Notes under the pieces: generated by a model | The model's database searches: none | Seen by the model: only the letters and a program-made list of their open reading frames with translations | What the model was told of the DNA's origin: nothing | Program-made: the position numbers and the translations under genes | In this document: positions 35,240 through 43,372 of the stretch, piece after piece | How the letters are laid out: each line of letters starts with the position of its first letter | Numbering within the stretch: position 1 is the first letter of the stretch | NCBI GenBank assembly: GCA_026398815.1 | Contig: JAPLSA010000016.1 | Span: forward strand, 1 to 61,921 | Length of the DNA stretch: 61,921 bases | Source: Gammaproteobacteria bacterium | Lineage (GTDB): Bacteria > Pseudomonadota > Gammaproteobacteria > Nevskiales > Nevskiaceae | Reading direction: 5' to 3'

Positions 35240-36142
35240 TCAGGCGTAGCCGTAGCGGCCGGCGATGGCCTGGACTTCGTCGGCGAAACCGCGGCCGTCG
35301 GCGCGCCATTCCAGCGGTCCGTCGAGCTGCTCGGTCAGCCGCAGCCGGCGAGCGAAGCCAGGATCGGCGAGGAAACCTTCGTCGGCACCGTACAGCGCGG
35401 CATCCGGCCCGAGTGCCGCGAACGGGCTGTGCTCCGGCTGCTGCATCGCCGCCAGCTGGTCGGGCTCGGCCGGCCAGCCCAGCCACTCGCAAAGCTCGCC
35501 GAGCGTCGCTTCCGGCCGGCTCAGCAGATCCTCGATGCGCAGCACGCGATAGCAGGCGTTCGGCAGCAGCGCGCCGGCCGCCGCCAGATTGGCGTGCACC
35601 CGGAACCAGGCCAGCTGCGGATCGAGCGCCGGCGGATTGACCGCGTAATCCTTGTAGTCCGGCGCGATGAACAGGCGGCCATCGAGCGCCCGCGCGCTGT
35701 CCCGGCACCAGCGGCGCGGATGTTCCACCAGGTGCAGCAGCCGCACATCGGGCCGCTCGTCGAGCAGGCGGTCGATGAAGTCCGGCCGCCAGCCGATCGA
35801 GGTCTCGGCGCTGACCAGCACTTGCGGCGCCAGCGCCCGCGCCAGTTCGGCGAGCATGTCAGCACCGCGCCAGTCGGCCCGCCGCGCCAGCCAGCGGCCG
35901 GCGGCGGCGATGCCGTCATCGGTCTGGCCGCCGCCGTGCAGGGCCGCCACGGCACGCCGCAGGCCGTGGCTGGTGCGCCCGTCGGACAGGGCGCTGATCT
36001 CGCCGAGGCCGCCGAGCGTCGGCGCCATGAACAGGTTGAGTTCCGGCAGATCCTGGGCGCGCTGGTGCTGGCCGAGCATCGCCGCCAGCCGCGAGGCATG
36101 GGCGCCGGGCGGCGCCACGATCAGGACCGGGGCTTCAAGCAT
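35240..36142 (-). CDS. Sulfotransferase-family protein
   Basis: 300 residues. The N-terminal IVAPPGAHASRLAAMLGQH resembles the 5'-phosphosulfate-binding loop, RLLHLVEHPRRWCRDSAR the 3'-phosphate-binding helix, and YRVLRIEDLLSRPEATLGELCEWLGWP is the sulfotransferase C-terminal signature. The first loop is less standard than usual (G/S-x-x-R-S), so donor use should be tested. The likely role is sulfation of a hydroxyl on the cluster product using PAPS in the cytoplasm. Its ATG overlaps the end of the beta-propeller gene by 8 nt. Confidence 0.72.
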   Translation of the reverse strand: MLEAPVLIVAPPGAHASRLAAMLGQHQRAQDLPELNLFMAPTLGGLGEISALSDGRTSHGLRRAVAALHGGGQTDDGIAAAGRWLARRADWRGADMLAELARALAPQVLVSAETSIGWRPDFIDRLLDERPDVRLLHLVEHPRRWCRDSARALDGRLFIAPDYKDYAVNPPALDPQLAWFRVHANLAAAGALLPNACYRVLRIEDLLSRPEATLGELCEWLGWPAEPDQLAAMQQPEHSPFAALGPDAALYGADEGFLADPGFARRLRLTEQLDGPLEWRADGRGFADEVQAIAGRYGYA

Positions 36143-37649
36143 CGGCGGACCGCGCCGGCGCTGCGCCGAGGAAAACCTCGCAGCCGCCCCGGTTGTTGTC
36201 GACGTACTTCCACTCGCCCTGTTCCTTGATCGCCACGCGCGGGCCGAACGGATTGGCAGTGGCGACGAACAGGCCGTGCGGTGTCGAGGCGAAGTTGCGC
36301 ACGCCCCAGTTGTACTTGTTGCCGAAGCCGTTCGGCGTCACGCAGTCCCAGCGCACGCCATCGTGCGTGCGCCACAGCGCGAAGCCGCCGTAGTTGCGCG
36401 TCAGGTGTTCCATGCCCCAGTGGCGGATCAGCTTCAGCACGTCTTCAGGCCACTTGGCGTTCGGCAGGTACGGCAGCGAGTTGGCCCAGGAGAAGGTGCC
36501 GGCGTACAGGTAGTCGCCGTGTGTGGCCATGCGCCAGACATAGCCGTTGAACAGGTTGTCGAAGCCGGCGGCGAGCCCGGACAGCGGCACCTTCAGGCCG
36601 TCCGGCGTGACCCGCGAATGGCCGACCAGCAGCTCCCAGCTGTCATCCGGCCAGACCCGCAGCACTTCGGCGGCAGCCGGCCCGAGCTTGAACGCCCGGT
36701 GGTAGCCGCCGTTGATGATGCCGGTGCCGACGATCAGCGAGCCCTTGAACTCGCACATGCTGACGATCACTTCGTTGAACGGCCCGCGCCAGGCGCCATG
36801 GGTCAGCACCTTGGTCCACTGGTACGGCAGCGTGTCGCCGCCGCGCGTCTTCCACAGTTCGAAGCCGGTGAACGGGTTGACCGTGCCGGCGTACAGATAG
36901 CCGTTGAACTCGGCCATCTCGAAGATCGTCAAATTGCCCTTGTTGCCGAAGCCCTCATCGTTGGCCGGCTTCCAGACGCCGGTCGGCAGGTCTTCGCTGG
37001 CGTAGATCACCGCTTCGGAGCCGACCGAATCCTGCACCTTGCCGCCGGCGTTCGACGCGGTCGGCGAGGTATGCACGCGGCCGCCGAACACCTGCAGGGT
37101 GCGGAACGAGCGCACCGACACATCCCACGGCGGCCGCTTGACGACGGTGAAATTGATCCCGTCCTCGCTGCGCAGGATGTCCGGCGGCTCGGCCATCGCC
37201 GGCGCCCAGGTCGAGCAGTAGATGCAGGGCTTGGTGTCGCTCCGGCCCTGGAAAACGGTCATGCCGCGCATGCCGACATAGCGCGCGACCATCCGCGACT
37301 TGTTGCGCGCCATCACGTCAGGCGCGCGGTAGACCATGTCCCAGCGATCGGTCTGCGGCGTGTAGCGCCAGATCTGCGAGTTGCGGTCGATGTCGTAGAC
37401 GTTGTCCGGCGACTCCACCGGCCACGGCTTGATGTCCGGCGGCGGCGACAGCAGCTTCATGCCGGGGATGGTGCCGCGCGTGGTGCCGACGTACAGCCGG
37501 CCCTCGAACCAGGCCATCGAATGCGCGTAGGCATTCCAGCCGTCGCCGAAGCCGGACTCGCAGGTCAGCCGGAAATCGCGGCCGTCGAGACGGCCGTTGT
37601 CCGGCGGCGGTGGACGCCACCGCCGCTGCGGCTGGACGCCGTCGTCCAT
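36135..37649 (-). CDS. Uncharacterised protein, probable beta-propeller
   Basis: 504 residues; I do not recognise a named family. Repeating blocks such as GRLYVGTTRG, GYLYAGTVNPFTGFELWKT, GSLIVGTGIINGG, DYLYAGTFSW and HGLFVATANPFGPRVA recur every 60-100 residues with W/F-rich ends, the pattern of beta-propeller blades. No signal peptide is visible. A Cys pair occurs in KPCIYCSTW. ATG 37649 overlaps the stop of the adaptor gene (TGATG), indicating translational coupling; ATG 37667 is an alternative. Its place between exporter and sulfotransferase suggests product recognition or scaffolding (inference). Confidence 0.6.
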   Translation of the reverse strand: MDDGVQPQRRWRPPPPDNGRLDGRDFRLTCESGFGDGWNAYAHSMAWFEGRLYVGTTRGTIPGMKLLSPPPDIKPWPVESPDNVYDIDRNSQIWRYTPQTDRWDMVYRAPDVMARNKSRMVARYVGMRGMTVFQGRSDTKPCIYCSTWAPAMAEPPDILRSEDGINFTVVKRPPWDVSVRSFRTLQVFGGRVHTSPTASNAGGKVQDSVGSEAVIYASEDLPTGVWKPANDEGFGNKGNLTIFEMAEFNGYLYAGTVNPFTGFELWKTRGGDTLPYQWTKVLTHGAWRGPFNEVIVSMCEFKGSLIVGTGIINGGYHRAFKLGPAAAEVLRVWPDDSWELLVGHSRVTPDGLKVPLSGLAAGFDNLFNGYVWRMATHGDYLYAGTFSWANSLPYLPNAKWPEDVLKLIRHWGMEHLTRNYGGFALWRTHDGVRWDCVTPNGFGNKYNWGVRNFASTPHGLFVATANPFGPRVAIKEQGEWKYVDNNRGGCEVFLGAAPARSADA

Positions 37650-39997
37650 CAGGGCAGCCAGGACCACAGCTCGACGAGGAAGAAGCGCACGATCGGCCGC
37701 GTGAACGCGACGATCAGCGGCATCCGCTCGGCCTCGACCTTGGCGTAGCCGGTCATCTGCGGCAGCAGCTTGCCGTCGGTCTCGTCGATCGACATCACCA
37801 CGCGCACCACGCGGCCGTACTGGCTGACCTCGGCACTCGGGGCGATCTCGCGCACCACGCCGGGATAGCCGCGATCCGGGAACGACCAGGCCTTGGCCAG
37901 CGCCTTGTGGCCGATCTCGACCTTGCCGACATCGGCCTCCGGCACCCGGATCTCGACCAGCAGCTTCGAGGAATCCTCGACCGTCGCCAGCTGCGCGCCG
38001 CGCGCCAGGAAATCACCCAGCGCGAAGCGCAAGGTGCCGGACAGGATCCGGCCGGCGATCGGCGCTTTTACCTGCGCGTACTCGACCGCCTTTTGCGCCA
38101 GATCGAGCTTGGCCTGCTCGCTGGCGATCTCCGCTTCCAGTGCCTGCAGCTGCTCGTTACGCACCGGGCTGATCACCAGCGCCAGCTGCTTGCGCGCTTC
38201 GAGCAGCCGCTGCTGGTCGAGTTCCGCGACCGACAGCGCCCGCTGGTATTCCTGGTCCGACACCGCCTTGCGGGTGAACGCCTGCTTCAGGCGATTGGCC
38301 TCGGCGCGGCTGAATTCGAGGCGCTTCTCGGCGGTCGCCACCAGCTGCCGGGCCTGGTCGATTTCCTCGCCCTTGGCGCCGGACTTGGCGATCGCGACAT
38401 TGGCGCGCAGCCGCGTCAGGTTCGCTTCGCTGGAGGCCACGGCGTAGCGCTCGGCGTCGTCGTTGAGCTTGGCGATCACCTGCCCGGCCTTGACCAGTTC
38501 GCCTTCCTTGACGAACACCTCGCGGACATCGCCATCGGTCAGCGCGCGGATGTCGGCGCGGGCGGTCGGCAGCACGATGAACTCGCCGCTCGGCTCGTAG
38601 GTGTACGGGAACAGCGCGACGGTGACGAGGATCGTGATGATCGCCCAGTCCCAGCGCTTCGGCGGCGCCAGATTGACCTTGCCGGCACCGATCGAGCCGC
38701 GGCTCGCCTGCGCGCGGCGGGTGCTGGTGAACACCGACCAGGCCAGCAGCAGCGCGGTGATGACGATGCCGACCGCACCGAACGCGCCGCTCAGCCAGCG
38801 GGCCGGGAAGATCACCACCCAGACCATCAGCCAGATCGTGTAGGCCAGCACCAGGAAGCCGTACCAGCGCAGCACGCCGGGCGACAGCTTCTTCATCTCG
38901 TTCCACGGCCGGTCGTAGCCGAAGATCGCGTACATCGCCTGCTCGCGCAGGTCGGCGGCCTGGTACCACTGCACCAGCCAGTTGTAGCCGTCGCGCTTGA
39001 CCAGCGGATTGACCTGCAACAGGAAGAAGGCGCTGGCCAGCAGCGCCAGCGCCACCAGCAGCGACGGCAGGATCGAGTGGCTGTGATGGAACACCAGCCA
39101 CAGCGCCACGGCGATCACGAAGATCATCAGCTGGGCGACGAGGCCGCTACCGACGATCCGCAGGCGCTGGTCGCGCGGCGCGCTTTCCGCCGCACCGCCG
39201 GTATCGCAGTGGAAGCGCGGGATCAGCACGGTGCCGAGCACCACGCCGAACTTCGGCGTCTGCCGGGTCAGCGTGTGGATGGCCGCCGCGCGCGCCATCT
39301 CGGACAGGAAGTTCACCAGGTAGATGCCGCCGATCAGGGTCAGCAGCAGCGGCAGCGGCTCGATCAGGCGCACGAAATCGACGCCCATCTCGACCCGGTG
39401 CGTCCACATCGCCACCACCGCGCCGATCACCAGCGCCAGCAGGCCCAGCAGCGGCAGCCGGCCGAACAGCGGCAGGTTCAGCAGCCAGCCGATCGGCAGC
39501 AGCGGCCCGGCCGGGATCAGCACCTTCGGGGCTGCGACCACGCCCCGGAACGCGCCCCACAGGCCGGTCAGCGAACCGGGCAGGCCGGGGCCGCCGAGCG
39601 AGCCGGGTACTGTCGACGGCGCCGCCGTTTCCGGCGCCACGCCGGCCGGGCGCGGGCCGCGATTCCAGCCGGCCAGCGTCGCTTCGGCATCGGTCTGCGC
39701 CGGCACCGGCAGCGGCTCCTGGGTGCCGGCCGCCAGCAGATCGCTGGTCGCCAGCTCGTTGCAGAAGTGTTCGAGTTCCGCCGCCGTCAGCTCCGCGCCC
39801 AGCAGCTCGCGCGCTGCCGTCCGGACCGCTGCCGCATCGCGGCTGCCGTCGATCAGCCGGGCCAGCTCGAATTCGGCCGGGTCCAGGCGGATCGGCCGGC
39901 CGTGGCGGGCGCCGGTCAGCGCGTAGTACAGGCCATCAGCCGACTTGGCCGCCGAGCCGAAGACGAATTTTCGATACAGGTGACGAGGGCTTTCCAT
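37649..39997 (-). CDS. PqqD-M50-like-HlyD fusion, membrane exporter adaptor
   Basis: 782 residues. The first 95 or so residues resemble a PqqD-type winged-helix recognition domain (FELARLIDGSRDAAAVRTAARELLG). A central block (about 165-430) has several membrane helices and M50-peptidase topology, but the zinc motif HExxH is replaced in the SEMARAAAIHTL segment, so proteolysis is unlikely. The C-terminal 330 residues are a HlyD/RND-type adaptor: PTARADIRALTDGDVREVFVKEGELVKAGQVIAKL (lipoyl half), a long coiled coil, then VKAPIAGRIL. It should bridge the inner membrane to the TolC partner encoded 72 bp upstream. No ABC ATPase or RND pump gene is adjacent. Confidence 0.8.
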   Translation of the reverse strand: MESPRHLYRKFVFGSAAKSADGLYYALTGARHGRPIRLDPAEFELARLIDGSRDAAAVRTAARELLGAELTAAELEHFCNELATSDLLAAGTQEPLPVPAQTDAEATLAGWNRGPRPAGVAPETAAPSTVPGSLGGPGLPGSLTGLWGAFRGVVAAPKVLIPAGPLLPIGWLLNLPLFGRLPLLGLLALVIGAVVAMWTHRVEMGVDFVRLIEPLPLLLTLIGGIYLVNFLSEMARAAAIHTLTRQTPKFGVVLGTVLIPRFHCDTGGAAESAPRDQRLRIVGSGLVAQLMIFVIAVALWLVFHHSHSILPSLLVALALLASAFFLLQVNPLVKRDGYNWLVQWYQAADLREQAMYAIFGYDRPWNEMKKLSPGVLRWYGFLVLAYTIWLMVWVVIFPARWLSGAFGAVGIVITALLLAWSVFTSTRRAQASRGSIGAGKVNLAPPKRWDWAIITILVTVALFPYTYEPSGEFIVLPTARADIRALTDGDVREVFVKEGELVKAGQVIAKLNDDAERYAVASSEANLTRLRANVAIAKSGAKGEEIDQARQLVATAEKRLEFSRAEANRLKQAFTRKAVSDQEYQRALSVAELDQQRLLEARKQLALVISPVRNEQLQALEAEIASEQAKLDLAQKAVEYAQVKAPIAGRILSGTLRFALGDFLARGAQLATVEDSSKLLVEIRVPEADVGKVEIGHKALAKAWSFPDRGYPGVVREIAPSAEVSQYGRVVRVVMSIDETDGKLLPQMTGYAKVEAERMPLIVAFTRPIVRFFLVELWSWLP

Positions 39998-40069
39998 CAG
40001 GGAGCTCGGGAAGATCGGCTTCGGGGAACGATCGGGGAACGAAAGGAACGAACGCGGCAGGGGGTGACG

Positions 40070-41455
40070 TCAGTGCGCCGCCAGCGCGCCGTTGACGGCC
40101 AGCAGGTCGGCGTGGTTCAGGCTGCCGGCAGCGGCCCGCAGGCGCAGCGAATTGAGGATGGCGTCGAAGCGGGCGACCGCGTAGTCGCGCTCGGCCCGGT
40201 AGCGGCTGCGCAGCGCCAGCAGCAGGTCGCCGTTGGTCCGGGTGCCGACCTCGTAGCCGACGCGGATCGCGTCCTCGCTGGCGGTCGTCGACTGCACGGC
40301 CTGCTTCAGCGCGCGCACCTTGGCGATCGCGGCGCTGGAATTCAGGAACGCCACCTGCACCTTGCGCAGCGCGTCGGCGCGCTTGGCGGCTTCATCGGCC
40401 TCGGCCCGCACCACGCCGGCCTGGGCAGCGCGGATCGCGGAGCTGATGGCACCGCCGGTGAAGATCGGAATCTTCACCTGCAGGCCGACGCGTTCATCGG
40501 TGGCGCGGTTGCCTTCGGCGCCGATGCCGTTGGAGATGCCGCCTTCGGCGTACTGGTAGGTGTAGGCGGCCAGCGCGTCGACCCTCGGCCAGCGCGCGCC
40601 GTAGGCCTTGTCGACGTTCTTGCGGGCGATCTCGGTGGCCAGCATCTGCGCCTTCAGCTGCAGGTTCTGCTTGCCGGCGCGCTCGATCCAGACGTCCAGG
40701 CTGTCCGGCTGCGGCGCGACCGGCAGGTAGGTCTTCGACAGGCCGTCGAGCGCGCCGAAGCGGGTGCCGCCGCTGAGCAGTTCCAGTTGCACGCGCGACA
40801 CCGCCACCGCGTTCTTCGCGGCGATCAGCGCCGCCGCCGCCAGATCGAGTTGCGACTGCGCGACCTGCACCTCGGTATCGGCCACCAGCCCGGCCGCCGA
40901 CTTGTCGCGGGTCTGCGCCAGCACCGCCTCGATGGCGGTCTTCTCGGCTTCGGCGAAGCGCAGTTCCTCGTCCGCCGACAGCGCCGCGAAATAGGCTTCG
41001 ACCACGCCGATACGCAGCGTGTCCTGGGCGTCGTAGGTCAGCAGGCCGGCCCGGCTGACTTCCAGCGCGGCGGTGTCGAGCGTCAGGTACAGGCCGCGAT
41101 CGAACAGCACCTGCGTCAGGCCGACCTGATAGCCGACGCTGTTGAAGGCATCGGTGCGGTTGACATCGGAGCCGCTGGTCGGAATGGCACCGACGCCGCC
41201 GACGAAGAAGCGGCCGCTGAGCGTCTGGCTGACGGTAGCCGCCTCGCCGCTGACGCCGATCTGCGGCAGCAGCTTGGCCAGCGCCTGCGGCCGTGCCTCG
41301 ATCGCCTGCTGGTAGCCGGCGATCACCGACAGGTATTCGGGATTGCCGTCGAGCGCCTTGGTGTAGACCGACAACAAGTTGTCCGCCTGCGCCGAAGACG
41401 ACAGCGCAACGCACAGCGAAACGATCGCGATCCGCAGCGGACGCAGGAAATTCAT
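40070..41455 (-). CDS. TolC-family outer-membrane channel
   Basis: 461 residues from ATG 41455, which begins a clean signal peptide (MNFLRPLRIAIVSLCVALSSSAQA); a longer frame to 41518 is not needed. The protein shows the duplicated TolC layout: NLLSVYTKALDGNPEYLS at the start, long helices, LDTAALEVSRAGLLTYDAQDTLRIGVVEAYFA, and the second half with LQLKAQMLATEIARKNVDKAYGARWP. It forms the outer-membrane tunnel for the adjacent adaptor. A GATAAT hexamer (minus strand, 41509-41504) may be its promoter -10. Confidence 0.92.
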   Translation of the reverse strand: MNFLRPLRIAIVSLCVALSSSAQADNLLSVYTKALDGNPEYLSVIAGYQQAIEARPQALAKLLPQIGVSGEAATVSQTLSGRFFVGGVGAIPTSGSDVNRTDAFNSVGYQVGLTQVLFDRGLYLTLDTAALEVSRAGLLTYDAQDTLRIGVVEAYFAALSADEELRFAEAEKTAIEAVLAQTRDKSAAGLVADTEVQVAQSQLDLAAAALIAAKNAVAVSRVQLELLSGGTRFGALDGLSKTYLPVAPQPDSLDVWIERAGKQNLQLKAQMLATEIARKNVDKAYGARWPRVDALAAYTYQYAEGGISNGIGAEGNRATDERVGLQVKIPIFTGGAISSAIRAAQAGVVRAEADEAAKRADALRKVQVAFLNSSAAIAKVRALKQAVQSTTASEDAIRVGYEVGTRTNGDLLLALRSRYRAERDYAVARFDAILNSLRLRAAAGSLNHADLLAVNGALAAH

Positions 41456-41637
41456 GGATGGCTCCGACGGCAACCCGGTGCGCCGGGCTTTTCTGGTTCG
41501 CGGATTATCACTCAGCACAGCCCTGGCGTAGTGCGGTCATCGAAAAGTCATGTGGACGAGCGGCGCGTTCTTGCAGGAATCGCGCCGGATCGTCCGATTT
41601 TTCAAGAATCGTCGCGCCCGCGCCGCCGACGAGCGGC

Positions 41638-42780
41638 TCAGCGGCAGTGTTCGAGATAGTCGATCGCCACCACCGTGCCCGCGGCCGTCAGCCGCAGCTG
41701 CACGCCCTGCTGCGGCCAGCGGCGCAGCAGCAGCCCGTCCGCCGGCGGCTGCTCCGCCGCGCAGCGGGCGTCGTCCTGGGTGACGGCCTGGCCATCGCCG
41801 GACAGACCTTCCATCTGCTGCACGACGGCCAGCGGCAGCGGCGGCTCCAGCACCAGGTGCAGCGCCGTGACCACGTCGCGCCCGGACGCCAGCTGCACGG
41901 TCACCGTGCCGCGCGGATCGCTGCGCGCGGCCGGGTCGGCCTGCGGTGCGGTACCGGCAGCATCGGCTGGCGCAGCCGGCTGGCGCAGCGCGTCGGCGGT
42001 GAACTGGCCGAGCACCCGGCCGCGATAGCGCGCCGGCTGCCAGGGCCGATCCGCAGTCGCCAGCGGATCGGCCTTGGCGGCCAGCGCATCGGCATCCGCG
42101 CGGCGCGCTTCCGCCAGACGCGGCATCGCGGCCAGCGCCGGAGCCCGTTCCGGCGCGGCGGCGGCTAGTTCAGCCGCAGGTTCGGCCGAGGATTCGGCCG
42201 GCGAGACAGCTGCAGATTCAGCCGGGGATTCCGCCGGGGATCGGGCCTGCGATTCCGCTGGTGGTGGCGGCGGTGACGGCATTGGCGACGGCAGCGCAGC
42301 GATCTCCGGCCGGCTATCCGGCGGCAATGGCGCGGCTGGCGCGGCTGGCGCGGTTGGAACGGGCAACGGCGCGCGCTTGGCCGTTTCCTCCGGCGGCGCC
42401 AACTCCGCAGCCGCCATCGGCAGCTCCTGCGGGGGCTGCGGCACGGGCGCAGGCACAGGCGCGACTAATGCCGCGCGCGGCGGCGGCGCAGCGGCATCAC
42501 GCAGGCCTTCGCGCAGCACGCCGATGCTGACCAGCAGCGACGCCGCCAGGCTGACCGGCAAACGCCAGCGCCGCAGTCGCGTCAGCCGGCGCGGCGGCGT
42601 CACCGCCTCGGCAGCGGCAGCGGCAGCGGCAGCGGCAGCGGCAGCGGCGAGGATGGCGGCATCAAGCAACGCCGGCGCACCCTGCCCGGCCGCGGCCTCG
42701 TCGCGCCAGGCGCTGGCCAGCGGGCTGCGCCGGTCCAGGAAGGCGTCCAGCAGGCGATCGTCGTCGTCAGGTTCGGTCAT
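41638..42780 (-). CDS. Anti-sigma-factor-like membrane protein with Ala/Pro-rich region
   Basis: 380 residues. The start overlaps the ECF sigma gene by 14 nt, the usual sigma/anti-sigma arrangement. The N-terminal 70 residues are acidic and cytoplasmic with no Zn (HxxxCxxC) motif. One membrane helix follows (LPVSLAASLLVSIGVL), then a long periplasmic Ala/Pro/Glu/Ser-rich stretch (about 95-260) and a conserved-looking C-terminal domain with two cysteines. It probably sequesters the sigma factor until an envelope signal arrives; family assignment is by position and topology only. Confidence 0.6.
   Translation of the reverse strand: MTEPDDDDRLLDAFLDRRSPLASAWRDEAAAGQGAPALLDAAILAAAAAAAAAAAAAEAVTPPRRLTRLRRWRLPVSLAASLLVSIGVLREGLRDAAAPPPRAALVAPVPAPVPQPPQELPMAAAELAPPEETAKRAPLPVPTAPAAPAAPLPPDSRPEIAALPSPMPSPPPPPAESQARSPAESPAESAAVSPAESSAEPAAELAAAAPERAPALAAMPRLAEARRADADALAAKADPLATADRPWQPARYRGRVLGQFTADALRQPAAPADAAGTAPQADPAARSDPRGTVTVQLASGRDVVTALHLVLEPPLPLAVVQQMEGLSGDGQAVTQDDARCAAEQPPADGLLLRRWPQQGVQLRLTAAGTVVAIDYLEHCR
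42611..42646. repeat. Hexanucleotide microsatellite (GCAGCG)6
   Basis: Six perfect tandem copies of GCAGCG lie inside the anti-sigma-like gene and encode most of a 13-residue Ala run just before the membrane helix. Copy-number changes would keep the frame and alter only the Ala-tract length. Confidence 0.95.
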
Positions 42781-43318
42781 CGGCGAGCGCCTCCCGCAGT
42801 CGCGCCAGCGCGTAGCGCAGCCGGCTCTTGATGGTTTCCCGGCCGACGCCCGCCACCTCGGCGATCTCGGCCAGGCTCAGGCCGCCTTCCTCGTGCAGCA
42901 GGAAGGCGTCGCGCTGCTCGATCGGCAGGCGGGCCAGCGCCGCGCGCAGCCGCTGGCCGCGCTCGGCACTCAGCAGTTGTTCGTCGGGCTGCTCGCGGCG
43001 GGGCAGCCACAGCGCCGCCGGCACGGTGCCTGCATCATCGTCATCGCCGGGCTCCGGCAGCGGCTCCAGCCCCGGCGGCGTCGCTCGCCACCAGTCGATC
43101 AGCCGGTGATGGGCGATCCGGTACAGCCAGGTCGCGAACCGGGCGCGCGGCTGCCAGTCGGCCCGGGTGCGGATGACGTTCAGCCAGACATCGTGGAACA
43201 GCTCGCCGGCAATGGCCGGCCGGCCGCAGCCGTGCAGCAGGTGCCGGTAGACGCCGTCGCGATGGCGCCGGTACAGCGGCTCGAAGGCCGCCGCGTCGCC
43301 GGCCTGGTACCGCAGCAT
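42767..43318 (-). CDS. ECF-type RNA polymerase sigma factor
   Basis: 183 residues from ATG 43318. Region 2 (RYQAGDAAAFEPLYRRHRDGVYRHLLHGCG, FATWLYRIAHHRLIDWWR) binds core polymerase and the -10. Region 4 (LPIEQRDAFLLHEEGGLSLAEIAEVAGVGRETIKSRLRYALARLREAL) is the -35 helix-turn-helix. The conserved ECF lead-in (SDETL before MLRYQAGD) lies in frame upstream of the ATG, with no ATG, GTG or TTG seen before the vWA stop, so an upstream CTG start near 43372 is possible. Confidence 0.88.
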   Translation of the reverse strand: MLRYQAGDAAAFEPLYRRHRDGVYRHLLHGCGRPAIAGELFHDVWLNVIRTRADWQPRARFATWLYRIAHHRLIDWWRATPPGLEPLPEPGDDDDAGTVPAALWLPRREQPDEQLLSAERGQRLRAALARLPIEQRDAFLLHEEGGLSLAEIAEVAGVGRETIKSRLRYALARLREALADDRT

Positions 43319-43372
43319 CAGCGTTTCGTCGCTCGGGCCCGGAGCTGCGGCCGGCGGTGCGGAGCGGTCCAG

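Noticed and set aside
41473-41493. Hairpin CCCGG/CCGGG followed by CTTTT as a terminator
   Set aside because: It lies in the leader of tolC and would act only on the plus strand, where no gene is read toward it.
37610-41659. 1349-residue plus-strand frame across the adaptor and TolC genes
   Set aside because: It spans two well-supported minus-strand genes and reads as low-complexity Arg/Gln/His protein.
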